64,000 nucleotides of DNA from Silvibacterium dinghuense (lineage in GTDB: Bacteria; Acidobacteriota; Terriglobia; Terriglobales; Acidobacteriaceae): positions 434,001 to 498,000 of the forward strand of contig NZ_SDMK01000001.1 of the NCBI RefSeq assembly GCF_004123295.1, written 5' to 3'. Below, in pieces: positions 55,636-63,913 of the stretch. The notes below the pieces were generated by a model. It did not search any database, was not told the origin of the DNA, and saw only the letters and a program-made list of their open reading frames with translations. The stretch's first letter is position 1. The number at the start of each line of letters is the position of its first letter. Both the position numbers and the translations under genes were made by a program.

Positions 55636-56439
55636 ATGTCTATTAGATCATTTTCAAAAGAAATGTGCGGCTGCCCACGACCTGCCGCGGAGACGTTGTC
55701 CTTGAACGCATCGCAGAAAGCAGTACCCGGCGACCTTTCCGTAGTCATCCTGTGCGGAGGCAAAGGCTCGCGCATCTATCCGTTCTCCGAATATTTCCCC
55801 AAGCCAATGATGCCCATTCACGGCCGCCCGGTGCTGGTGCACCTGATGCACGTGTACGCGGCGCAAGGCGTGCGCCATTTTGTGCTGGCCGCGGGGCACC
55901 GCAAAGAGATGCTCTACGACTACTTCGACGGCCGCTTTCCGGAGTGGAAGATCGACATTGTCGACACCGGGCTCGAGGCCGATACCGGCGAGCGCATCCG
56001 CTCCTGCTTCGACCGCGTGGGAGATAAATTCTTCGCCACCTACGGCGACGGCCTGGGCAACGTCGACCTCCATGCCTTGCTGCGCTTCCACGAAGAAAAG
56101 GGCGGCCTCGCCACCGTAACCTCTGTCCCGCTGCGCTCGCAGTACGGCACCGTGCACTTCAACGCCGGGCAGCAGGTCGACCGCTTCGCCGAGAAACCTG
56201 TGATTCACGATTACTGGATCAACGCCGGCTTCTTCGTCTTCGAAAAGGCCGCAGCAGAGTTCTGGCAGGGCACAAACCTCGAGTCCGACGTCCTGCCTCG
56301 TCTTGCCGCCGAGCGGCAGCTCTATACCTACCTGCACCACGGCTTCTGGAAGTCGATGGATACCAGCAAGGACCAGCAGGAACTGGAGCGGCTGGTAGGC
56401 GAAGGCATGGCTCCCTGGATTGCGCCGGCGGCAAATTAG
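55636..56439 (+). CDS. rfbF: Glucose-1-phosphate cytidylyltransferase-like nucleotidyltransferase
   Basis: A 267-residue nucleotidyltransferase. The signature is VVILCGGKGSRIYPF (about 35-49), then YFPKPMMPIHGRPVL, DIVDTGLEADTGERIR, TYGDGLGNVDL with the metal Asp, and GFWKSMDT near the end, all in the order of RfbF. It makes CDP-glucose from glucose-1-P and CTP. The divergent gene uses this product. The start is uncertain: ATG 55636 has no good ribosome site, while TTG at 55702 has GGAG nine bases upstream and lies ten codons before the conserved core. Confidence 0.85.
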   Translation: MSIRSFSKEMCGCPRPAAETLSLNASQKAVPGDLSVVILCGGKGSRIYPFSEYFPKPMMPIHGRPVLVHLMHVYAAQGVRHFVLAAGHRKEMLYDYFDGRFPEWKIDIVDTGLEADTGERIRSCFDRVGDKFFATYGDGLGNVDLHALLRFHEEKGGLATVTSVPLRSQYGTVHFNAGQQVDRFAEKPVIHDYWINAGFFVFEKAAAEFWQGTNLESDVLPRLAAERQLYTYLHHGFWKSMDTSKDQQELERLVGEGMAPWIAPAAN

Positions 56440-56518
56440 CGGACTGCAGCTTAGTAGAGATTTCTCTCGTCTAATGGCTGGGCCGGGAAGTACATACGCG
56501 GCCCTCCAGAAATCGTCT

Positions 56519-57691
56519 ATGACCGCGCTGAAAGCCGCCGCCTGCTCCCTTGCCCTGCTCATGGCCACTCCCCTGCCCTTTGCGCAGGAGGCCAAGCACG
56601 CTACCCCTGCCACGAACACCTCCCCGGACAATGCTCCGGCGACAACGCTGCATGTCGATGTGAAAGTGGTGACCATGGCCGTCACCGTGCGCGACAAGCA
56701 CGGCAAGATCGTCCCCAATCTCACCAAGGACGACTTCACGCTGCAGGATGACAACCATCCGCAGACCATCAAGTACTTCAACATCGACCCCAATCTGCCG
56801 CTGACCCTGGGCCTGCTCGTGGATACCAGCGGAAGCCTGCGCGACGCCATCGGCGACGAGCGCACAGCCAGTCAGAAATTCCTCGACCAGATGCTGTCGC
56901 AGAGCAAGGATCGCGCCTTTCTCGTCGAGTTCAATCGCGAGGTCGACCTGCTGGCCGATCCCACCTCGAACAAGCAGACGCTGGAGCGCGCGCTCGACCA
57001 TCTCGACTCGCCGCAGTTCAACCCCTCGAATGGCGATCCCTCCGGAGGCAGCGACCCGGACCAGAACAGCGGTGACAACAACAACCATGGGCGGCGGATG
57101 AACGGCGGCGGCACCATGCTCTACGACGCCATCTATCTTGCCTCGGACGAGTTGATGAGCAAAGAGAAGGGCCGCAAGGCGCTTATCGTGCTGACAGACG
57201 GCGAGGATCGCGGCAGCAAGGAAACGCTGCACACCGCGATCGAGGCCGCGCAGCGAGCCGACACCGTGGTCTACGCGATGTACTTCAAAAGCGAGCAGCA
57301 CAATAACAACAACGGCGGCGGATTCCCCGGAGGACATCGCGGCGGCGGCATGGGCTGGCCAGGCAGCGTCGGTGGATGGCCAGGCAGCGGCGGCGGAGGT
57401 TATCCCGGCGGGGGTGGAGGCGGCCAGCGGCAGGAGAAGTCGTCGGTAGACGGCAAGAAAGTTCTCGAGCAGATCTGCGCCGAAACCGGTGGCCGCATGT
57501 TCGAAGTGAAAAAGAAAGAAAACTTCGACGATATCTACTCACAGATTGCCGAAGAGCTTCGCAGCCAGTACATCCTCGGCTACACGCCGGACAAGAGCGT
57601 AGCTGGCGGCGGCTATCACCGCATCACGCTCGAACCAAAGAAGAAGGATCAGATCGTACAGACGCGGCAGGGGTACTACGCGCAGGAGTAA
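56519..57691 (+). CDS. Secreted VWFA-domain protein of the acidobacterial VWFA-related type
   Basis: A 390-residue protein. Signal peptide (MTALKAAACSLALLMATPLPFAQ), a beta-rich N-terminal part with the family's VVTMAVTVRDKHGKIVPNLTKDDF (about 50-73), then a VWA domain with MIDAS D102TSGS106 and, later, VLTDGEDRGS. A Gly/Pro/Trp-rich insert of about 50 residues (HNNNNGGGFPGG...) interrupts the C-terminal part of the domain. Members are very numerous in Acidobacteriota and likely mediate protein-protein or polysaccharide contact. The ATG at 56519 opens the signal peptide. Confidence 0.9.
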   Translation: MTALKAAACSLALLMATPLPFAQEAKHATPATNTSPDNAPATTLHVDVKVVTMAVTVRDKHGKIVPNLTKDDFTLQDDNHPQTIKYFNIDPNLPLTLGLLVDTSGSLRDAIGDERTASQKFLDQMLSQSKDRAFLVEFNREVDLLADPTSNKQTLERALDHLDSPQFNPSNGDPSGGSDPDQNSGDNNNHGRRMNGGGTMLYDAIYLASDELMSKEKGRKALIVLTDGEDRGSKETLHTAIEAAQRADTVVYAMYFKSEQHNNNNGGGFPGGHRGGGMGWPGSVGGWPGSGGGGYPGGGGGGQRQEKSSVDGKKVLEQICAETGGRMFEVKKKENFDDIYSQIAEELRSQYILGYTPDKSVAGGGYHRITLEPKKKDQIVQTRQGYYAQE

Positions 57692-57717
57692 GGCGTATCG
57701 ACACAAACGGTGCATGT

Positions 57718-57747
57718 TGTATCGGCACAGAGCAAAAGGCCGATACA
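57718..57747 (+). terminator. Hairpin after the VWFA gene
   Basis: A 9-bp perfect stem (TGTATCGGC with GCCGATACA) around a 12-base A-rich loop, 27 bases past the stop. No T run follows, so termination by this hairpin alone is uncertain. Confidence 0.45.
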
Positions 57748-57764
57748 TAGAGAGCAAAACTGCT

Positions 57765-57777
57765 GTCATCCCGACCG
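57765..57777. repeat. Second copy of the REP-like core
   Basis: GTCATCCCGACCG, identical to the reverse complement of the end of the element at 443-490. It lies between the VWFA gene hairpin and the small secreted protein; the rest of the element is not conserved. Confidence 0.4.
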
Positions 57778-57827
57778 AAGGCGATTCGCCCTGCGCGCAG
57801 CAGCGTGGTGTATGCTCGAACCGAGTC

Positions 57828-58202
57828 ATGCGCCGCGCTGTTGCCATTCCGATGCTGTTGCTCCTGATGTTCCCCATCTTTGCGGGGTTCTTCGGTGAAG
57901 CAGCTGCGGAGGCCAACCTCCCAGCCTGCTGCCGCAGAGCTGGCAAACACCACTGCGCAATGATGGCCGGGATGGTGAATCCCGAAAATGCGCAGCGTGG
58001 CTTCGGCATCATCAGCGAGAAGTGCCCCTATATGCCGGCGGCGCTTTCGATCATCGTACTTCCTTCCTTCCAGCCTTCGACCGCAGCAGCCATCTATGCC
58101 GGCGTGCAGCAGCATGCTTCGATCACACCGCAGACCGAAGCGCAACAGCGCATCTCCTACGATCGCGCGCGGCAGAAGCGCGGACCTCCCTCGCTCAGCT
58201 AA
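57828..58202 (+). CDS. Small secreted protein with CC-HHC motif
   Basis: A 124-residue protein. A signal peptide (MRRAVAIPMLLLLMFPIFAGFFGEAAA) is followed at once by LPACCRRAGKHHCAMM, a cysteine/histidine cluster that could bind a soft or transition metal such as copper; a further Cys follows in EKCPYMP. A hydrophobic stretch (AALSIIVLPSF) and a polar basic tail complete it. No family is recognised with certainty. It lies 135 bases upstream of the TonB-dependent receptor on the same strand, which would suit a role in metal or ligand delivery; this is inference. Confidence 0.65.
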   Translation: MRRAVAIPMLLLLMFPIFAGFFGEAAAEANLPACCRRAGKHHCAMMAGMVNPENAQRGFGIISEKCPYMPAALSIIVLPSFQPSTAAAIYAGVQQHASITPQTEAQQRISYDRARQKRGPPSLS

Positions 58203-58307
58203 CCCCTCCTGTCTTTCAGAGTGTTATCGGCTCACAGGCGTGTTTCCCCGTGCCTGCGTGCGGATGCGCATCCTCTCTGATTTGTAACAGTCATGGATAT
58301 ATGAGAG

Positions 58308-58324
58308 CCGTGAGTTTTTCACGG
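58308..58324 (+). promoter_or_regulatory. Short hairpin next to the receptor ribosome site
   Basis: CCGTGA-GTTTT-TCACGG, a 6-bp stem ending at the GGCGGAGG ribosome-binding sequence (58323-58330) of the TonB receptor. It could tune translation start; no known riboswitch is recognised. Confidence 0.35.
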
Positions 58325-58337
58325 CGGAGGCCCGCTC

Positions 58338-60701
58338 TTGCTACAACGATTTCTCAGCCGTCTCTTGCTACAGCCGCAACGATCCGTTCATCGATCTCTA
58401 TTTTTTCTGCCCGCTCCTCGCTTGCTCTTTGTCTTATCTGCTCTTCTATTACCATTTTTTCTCCCCGCGCTCCCGGCACGGGCCTCTGTCTTCGGACAGA
58501 TTCAGGGCGTAGTGCATGATCCCGCGCACCGTCCCATCGCCGGTGCGCGCGTGCAGGTGCACGCAGCCTATTCCGATCTGAAATTCGCTGTTGTCTCCGG
58601 TAACGACGGCGCATTCCGTATTCCCTCGGTCCCCATCGGGACATACACCGTAACCGTATCCAGCTCCGGCTTTGCAGATTTCGCCGAAACCGTGAACGTC
58701 ACAGCCGATTCTGCGGAAATTCTTCACTGCCAGCTGGCGCTCGGAACCGTAACGCAGACCACGACGCTGCATGAAGAGACGCAGTCAATCCATGCGGACT
58801 CCTTTACCCCGACAACGATGATCAATCGCACGGACATTGCCAGCACCCCAGGCGCCGACCGCACCAACAGCATGGCAATGATCACCGACTACGTGCCGGG
58901 TGCCTACATGACTCACGACATGTTGCACATGCGCGGTGGCCACGAGCTCAGCTGGATGATCGATGGAGTAAACATTCCGAATACGAACATTGCCAGCAAC
59001 ATTGCGCCGCAGATCGATCCGAAGGACATCGACACGATTGAAGTGGAGCGCGGCAGCTACGGCGCAGGCGTCGGCGACCGCACCTATGGTGTCTTCAACG
59101 TGGAACCGCGATCGGGCTTTGAGCGCGACCGCGAGGGCGAACTGGTGATGACGCTGGGAAACTTCTACCAGACCAACAACCAGATCAGCTTCGGCGATCA
59201 CACCGAGCGCTTTGCCTGGTTCACCAGTCTGAACGGCAACCGTTCGGACTACGGATTGCAGCCTGCGACTGAAAAGCCGGTGCATGACGCCGAAAACGGC
59301 TACGGCGGCTTTGCGTCGCTGATCTACAATCACGATCCGGCGAACCAGCTGCGCCTCATCAATCAGCTGCGCACCGACTACTACCAGATCCCCTACGATC
59401 CCAATCCGAATGACTGGCAGAACCAGCTCTACGACTCGAGCGGGCTGCGCGACGGCGAGCACGAAACCGACGGCTACACCGCCTTCACCTGGGTTCATAC
59501 GTGGAGTCCGACAACGCTGGCGCAGGTCTCGCCCTTCTACCACTACAATGATGCCGATTATGATCCGAGCGCGAACGATCTGCCGACTGCAACAAAGGTA
59601 GATGAGACAGGAAACTATGCCGGACTACAGGCTTCGGCCAGCACCGTGATCGCCAGAAACACGATCACAGGCGGGGTATACGGCTATGCGCAGCACGAGA
59701 ACGATCTCTTTGCGACCACCTTCAACGACGGCAGCTATGCGAATTTCTCGCAGAGTCAGAGCGTACTCGCAGGCGTCGAGGAAGCCTTTCTCGAAGATCA
59801 CTACAAACCAACCTCATGGCTCACGCTGATCGGCGGAGAACGGCAGACGCACTTTCAGGGCACGATCAGCGAAAATGCGATCTATCCGCGCATCGGCGCA
59901 GCCGTGCTGATCCCGAAGCTGAACTGGGTGCTGCGCGGCTTTTACGGACACTACTACCAGCCGCCGCCGCTCACCAGCATCACCGGCCCGGCACTGGCTT
60001 ATGCCAACTCGACCAACACCAGCTTCACTCCGCTGCGCGGCGAGCGCGATGAAGAGCATCAGTTCGGCCTGCAGATTCCCTTCAGGGGCTGGCTGCTGGA
60101 CGCAGACACCTTCCAGACGCGGGCCAACAACTTCCTCGACCACAGCAACATCGGCGAATCGAGCATCTTCATCCCGGTAACGGTGCAGGGCGCGCTGATT
60201 CAGGGATGGGAGCTCACACTGCGCTCGCCCGAGCTCTGGCATTATGGGCAGTTTCATCTCGCCTACTCGAACCAGATCGCGCAGCAGATCGGACCGATCA
60301 CCGGCGGACTCATCTGCTACAACCCGGACGATCCTTCGGCCTGCGCCGTGGCTCCCGGATACAGCGCGCTCGACCACGACCAGCGCAACACGCTCAACGT
60401 GGGCTTCAACGGCAAGCTGCCGCACCAGATCACCGGAGCCTTCAACGTGTATTACGGCTCGGGATTTTCGAACGGCTACACCGATCCTCCATCACCATAT
60501 TCAGGGAACTACCTGCCCGCTCACACCACGGCGGATATAGCACTCGGCAAAACCTTCGCCGAAAAGTACAGCCTTTCGGTGAACCTGTTAAATATCGCCA
60601 ATACGCGGGTGCTGCTGGATAACAGCCTGACCTTCGGCGGCTTCCACTACAACGATCCCCGGCAGATCTACGGGGAATTCCGCTACCACTTCCACTTTTA
60701 G
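58338..60701 (+). CDS. TonB-dependent outer-membrane receptor with N-terminal carboxypeptidase-regulatory-like domain
   Basis: A 787-residue outer-membrane protein. After a signal peptide (about residues 20-48) comes a CarboxypepD_reg-like domain (about 52-135, GQIQGVVHDPAHRPIAGARVQV), then a plug domain (about 150-260; MRGGHELSWMIDGVNIPN) and a beta-barrel ending in the aromatic FRYHFHF. This architecture is common in Acidobacteriota and Bacteroidota for uptake of glycans or metal chelates. The start is TTG at 58338 with GGAGG upstream; no ATG precedes the signal peptide. Substrate unknown; the SBP and histidine kinase downstream suggest a sugar. Confidence 0.9.
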   Translation: MLQRFLSRLLLQPQRSVHRSLFFLPAPRLLFVLSALLLPFFLPALPARASVFGQIQGVVHDPAHRPIAGARVQVHAAYSDLKFAVVSGNDGAFRIPSVPIGTYTVTVSSSGFADFAETVNVTADSAEILHCQLALGTVTQTTTLHEETQSIHADSFTPTTMINRTDIASTPGADRTNSMAMITDYVPGAYMTHDMLHMRGGHELSWMIDGVNIPNTNIASNIAPQIDPKDIDTIEVERGSYGAGVGDRTYGVFNVEPRSGFERDREGELVMTLGNFYQTNNQISFGDHTERFAWFTSLNGNRSDYGLQPATEKPVHDAENGYGGFASLIYNHDPANQLRLINQLRTDYYQIPYDPNPNDWQNQLYDSSGLRDGEHETDGYTAFTWVHTWSPTTLAQVSPFYHYNDADYDPSANDLPTATKVDETGNYAGLQASASTVIARNTITGGVYGYAQHENDLFATTFNDGSYANFSQSQSVLAGVEEAFLEDHYKPTSWLTLIGGERQTHFQGTISENAIYPRIGAAVLIPKLNWVLRGFYGHYYQPPPLTSITGPALAYANSTNTSFTPLRGERDEEHQFGLQIPFRGWLLDADTFQTRANNFLDHSNIGESSIFIPVTVQGALIQGWELTLRSPELWHYGQFHLAYSNQIAQQIGPITGGLICYNPDDPSACAVAPGYSALDHDQRNTLNVGFNGKLPHQITGAFNVYYGSGFSNGYTDPPSPYSGNYLPAHTTADIALGKTFAEKYSLSVNLLNIANTRVLLDNSLTFGGFHYNDPRQIYGEFRYHFHF

Positions 60702-60717
60702 GGGATGACAGACCCAC

Positions 60718-60752
60718 CACCCGCCCTTTCGGAGAAGAGAAATGGGCGGGTG
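60718..60752 (+). terminator. Strong hairpin between receptor and binding-protein genes
   Basis: CACCCGCCC pairs with GGGCGGGTG, continued inward by TTTC/GAAA across one bulged base. It starts 17 bases after the receptor stop. No T tract follows, so it may be a partial terminator or an mRNA-stabilising hairpin that makes the receptor more abundant than the signalling proteins. Confidence 0.5.
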
Positions 60753-60782
60753 CGCGGAGTTACACTTGGGAACGTCTTTCCC

Positions 60783-61763
60783 ATGATGCCGACTCCCCGT
60801 TCGTCCTGGCCCCGGAGGGCCGCTTTTCTTTTTTTAATGGGAGCGCTCGCCCCGCTGGTGAGCTGCCACTCCTCTCCTATGCGTGTGGCCGTTATCCCAC
60901 AGACAACCGCTCTTACCATCTGGGAAGCGGAGCATGCCGGCACAGAGTTTGCTGCACGCCATCACGGCTTCCAGGTGTACTGGAATGCGCCGACGAGCGA
61001 AGACGATATTCAGCAGCAGGCTGCGCTGATCGACCGTGTCGTCGAAGAAAAATATCCGGCAATGATTCTTGCGCCTGACCAGGCCATCGCGCTGATGGCC
61101 CCGGTGCAGCGTGCCATCCACAAGGGCGTGCGCACCGTGATCGTGGCTTCGCCGCTCGATCTGCCGCCCGGGCCGAATCTCACCTATATCGTGAACGACG
61201 ACCTGACGAGTGGACGCATGGCCGCGATGCGCATGGGACAGATTCTCGGCGGCCATGGAAGAATCGCGATTCTGGGGATACCACCGGAATCGCTGAGCAC
61301 CCTTGCCATGGTGCACTCCTTTGAAACAACGCTCGAACACGACTTCCCCGGAGTTGTCATCGCCGAACGGCGATTTGGAACGCACAACCAGACAGAGGCT
61401 CAACAGCGGGCTGACGATGTGCTGCATGACGACCCGCACCTGGACGGCATCTTCGCAGTCTCCTCCGCAGCCGCGGGAGGCGCTTATGTAGCGCTGAGAG
61501 CCCAGGGACAGGTTGGCAAGGTAAAGGTAATCGGCTATGAACAGAGCGTAGAGCTGGCCAACCTGGTGCGGCAGGGGGCTATCGACTCGCTGGTGGCTAT
61601 CAATACCTATGAGATGGGCTATCGGGCCATGGAATCTCTGGCCGCGCCGCGAGGCAGCACACCGCCCTACATCTACCTGGAGCCGACCCTGCTGACCGCA
61701 GAGAATCTCGACTCGTACGAATCCCGGGCGCTGATCAATGTCGATTGGAGCCGCGAGCCATGA
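60783..61763 (+). CDS. Sugar-type periplasmic binding lipoprotein (Peripla_BP_4 / LacI fold)
   Basis: A 326-residue binding protein. A type II signal peptide ends in the lipobox LVSC (Cys28). The two-lobed ribose-binding-protein fold follows: RVAVIPQTTALTIWEAEHAGTEFAARHHGFQV, VEEKYPAMILAPDQ, TVIVASPLDL, VNDDLTSGRMAAMRMGQIL, HLDGIFAVSSAAAGGAY, and VKVIGYEQSVEL. These are the features of ABC sugar-binding proteins, but no permease or ATPase gene follows. It overlaps the histidine kinase start by four bases, so it most likely presents ligand to the kinase. Weak ribosome site; ATG 60786 is possible. Confidence 0.87.
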   Translation: MMPTPRSSWPRRAAFLFLMGALAPLVSCHSSPMRVAVIPQTTALTIWEAEHAGTEFAARHHGFQVYWNAPTSEDDIQQQAALIDRVVEEKYPAMILAPDQAIALMAPVQRAIHKGVRTVIVASPLDLPPGPNLTYIVNDDLTSGRMAAMRMGQILGGHGRIAILGIPPESLSTLAMVHSFETTLEHDFPGVVIAERRFGTHNQTEAQQRADDVLHDDPHLDGIFAVSSAAAGGAYVALRAQGQVGKVKVIGYEQSVELANLVRQGAIDSLVAINTYEMGYRAMESLAAPRGSTPPYIYLEPTLLTAENLDSYESRALINVDWSREP

Positions 61764-63913
61764 CCACAGCCCTCACAGCTGGAATCCAGCGGAAACGGCG
61801 TGGACTCGCTGTTGGAATTGTCTGCGGCCTGCTGCTGCTCAGCGCCGGAGCAGCACTCCTCCTGCACAGCCGCTCGATTGGGCTGCCGTATCACGACACC
61901 TTCGCCTCCGGACAAATGGATGGCTGGACAGCCTACGGCGGAAGCTGGCACACCGCAGAGGGCGGAGTACGAAACGACTCGGAAGAACGCGGGGCAAAAC
62001 TCGTCACCGGTTCGAATCGCTGGCGCTCCTACGTGGTGGAAGCCGACATCCAGCTGATCGGTGGAGGCGATACGGGCCTGATCGCACGTGTCAGCGATAC
62101 CGAACGCGGTGTGGATGCCTACAGCGGCTACTATGCGGGCCTGCGCACGCTCGACAACACGCTCGTGCTCGGACGCGCTAACCATGGCTGGACTGAATTC
62201 CCTCCGCAGCATTTTCCCGGAGGCATCGTGCCAGGACGCTGGTATCACCTGCGCCTGTCTGTGCAGGGCTGCACCATCACAGCCGACGCCCGGGGCATCG
62301 ACGCACCCGGAGCCACGCAGATCCGCGCGGAAGATCCCCACTGCCTGACCGCGGGCAAAGTCGGACTGCGCTCCGTGGCCGCAGGTGGTATGTGGAAAAA
62401 TGTGCGGATCACGGAACTGCCGGAGAACGCCGGCCCTCCAGCGCCGACGCCGCACATGATGGTCTATCCCACCAGCCAGGGCTCGATGCCTTCTTCGACC
62501 AATGAAGTGCCCCCATCGCTGATAAGTGAATCGACGCCTGCGCATCAGGCCGTTTCGATTCGCAGTCTTCGCATGCTTTCCACGAGCCGGCCTGAGCATG
62601 TCACGATACACGGCGTGGTCACCAGCACGACCCCCAGTCTGTACGTCCAGGACCGTAGCGGAGGTGCGCTGGTACAGCTGGACCGCCCGACGATTCTGCG
62701 CCTGGGCGACGAAGTGGAAGTAGAGGGCGAAGCTCACCCGCAAGGGCTTATAGTGCTGATCACCCGGGCTATGGCAAGCCGCATCGGAGGCACGTCTCCG
62801 CTGCCACCCTCCTCTGTCACTGCGGATCAGGCGGCAACCGGCATGTATTCCGACATGTACCTTGAGGTGCAGGGACAGTTCGACAGTATCGAGCCTTATG
62901 GGACGCAGGGCAGCCTGATCAGCATGCATGATGGGATGCAGACCTTTCGCGCCATCGCCGATACACCCGAGGCCACAGCGCGCTTCCGCAGCCTGGACAG
63001 GCACAGCACGATCCGCATTCGAGGCATCTGCGTCCTTGGCTCGGAATACACGAATGATATGGTGCCGTTCGCACTCCTTGTAAGCTCGCCCGAGGATGTA
63101 AAGATCATCGACGGTCCCCCCTGGTGGAGTCCGGAACACCTGATCCTGATGGCCATCGTCATGCTGGCCCTGGGATTCGTCGTGCAGATGCTGCTCAGCC
63201 GTGCCGAGAAATGGCGCCTGCATGCGGTGATCCGCGAGCGCGAGCGGCTGGCAAACGAGCTGCACGATACCCTGGCCCAGAGTTTCGCCGGAATCGGCTT
63301 CCAGTTGCGCGCGATCCGCAACAGGCTGGCAAAAAAGGATGTGGAAATCGATGTACCGTATCTGCTCGAAGACCTGAAGATCGCCACCGATCTCGTTCGT
63401 CACAGCCATGACGAGGCCCGGCGCAGCATCACTACGCTGCGGCCCGAAGCCATCGAGTCCAGAGGGCTGGTCGCAGCGCTTGAAATGACAGCCCGGCGCA
63501 TCGTAGCCCGCGGCCAGATCGCGATCGATATCCGCGTGCGCGGCGAAGCACGCCCACTTCCCCTCCACATGCTCGATTCCCTCTTCCGTATCGGGCAGGA
63601 GGCCATCTCGAATGCCATCCAGCATGGACATCCCACGCGGATTCATATTGAGGTGGAATATGGAGAGCGCTCCATTATTCTGGTAGTGGAAGACAATGGC
63701 ATCGGGTTTGTGCCGCGAGCAGACTCCGGCGGCTTTGGGCTCTCCGGAATGCGGCGCCGGGCAGAATTGATCCGCGGCACCCTCGAAGTCCGAAGCGACC
63801 CTGGCGGCGGCAGCCAAATTCGGGTAGAAGTACCAAATCCAGAACGCCAGCCATGGTTTCTACGTCTGACATATAGAAAACGCAAAAGTCAGGAGAACAT
63901 CACAGATGTCTAG
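61760..63913 (+). CDS. Sensor histidine kinase with extracytoplasmic jelly-roll and OB-like domains (HisKA_3)
   Basis: A 717-residue kinase. TM1 (about 15-36) precedes a periplasmic part: a LamG/DUF1080-like jelly roll (about 43-220; FASGQMDGWTAYGGSW, YYAGLRT, WYHLRLSVQG) and two OB-like units (about 278-445). TM2 lies at about 459-479. The dimerisation domain is HisKA_3 with phospho-acceptor His502 in NELHDTLAQSFAGIGFQL, and the ATPase has the N box (QEAISNAIQHG), DNGIGF and GFGLSGM. HisKA_3 kinases pair with LuxR-type regulators, as the next gene indicates. The ATG at 61760 lies in an ATGA overlap. Confidence 0.9.
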   Translation: MTTALTAGIQRKRRGLAVGIVCGLLLLSAGAALLLHSRSIGLPYHDTFASGQMDGWTAYGGSWHTAEGGVRNDSEERGAKLVTGSNRWRSYVVEADIQLIGGGDTGLIARVSDTERGVDAYSGYYAGLRTLDNTLVLGRANHGWTEFPPQHFPGGIVPGRWYHLRLSVQGCTITADARGIDAPGATQIRAEDPHCLTAGKVGLRSVAAGGMWKNVRITELPENAGPPAPTPHMMVYPTSQGSMPSSTNEVPPSLISESTPAHQAVSIRSLRMLSTSRPEHVTIHGVVTSTTPSLYVQDRSGGALVQLDRPTILRLGDEVEVEGEAHPQGLIVLITRAMASRIGGTSPLPPSSVTADQAATGMYSDMYLEVQGQFDSIEPYGTQGSLISMHDGMQTFRAIADTPEATARFRSLDRHSTIRIRGICVLGSEYTNDMVPFALLVSSPEDVKIIDGPPWWSPEHLILMAIVMLALGFVVQMLLSRAEKWRLHAVIRERERLANELHDTLAQSFAGIGFQLRAIRNRLAKKDVEIDVPYLLEDLKIATDLVRHSHDEARRSITTLRPEAIESRGLVAALEMTARRIVARGQIAIDIRVRGEARPLPLHMLDSLFRIGQEAISNAIQHGHPTRIHIEVEYGERSIILVVEDNGIGFVPRADSGGFGLSGMRRRAELIRGTLEVRSDPGGGSQIRVEVPNPERQPWFLRLTYRKRKSQENITDV

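Noticed and set aside
62009-62018. GGTTCGAATC, a tRNA T-loop-like sequence
   Set aside because: It lies inside the histidine kinase gene, no acceptor stem or anticodon arm can be folded around it.
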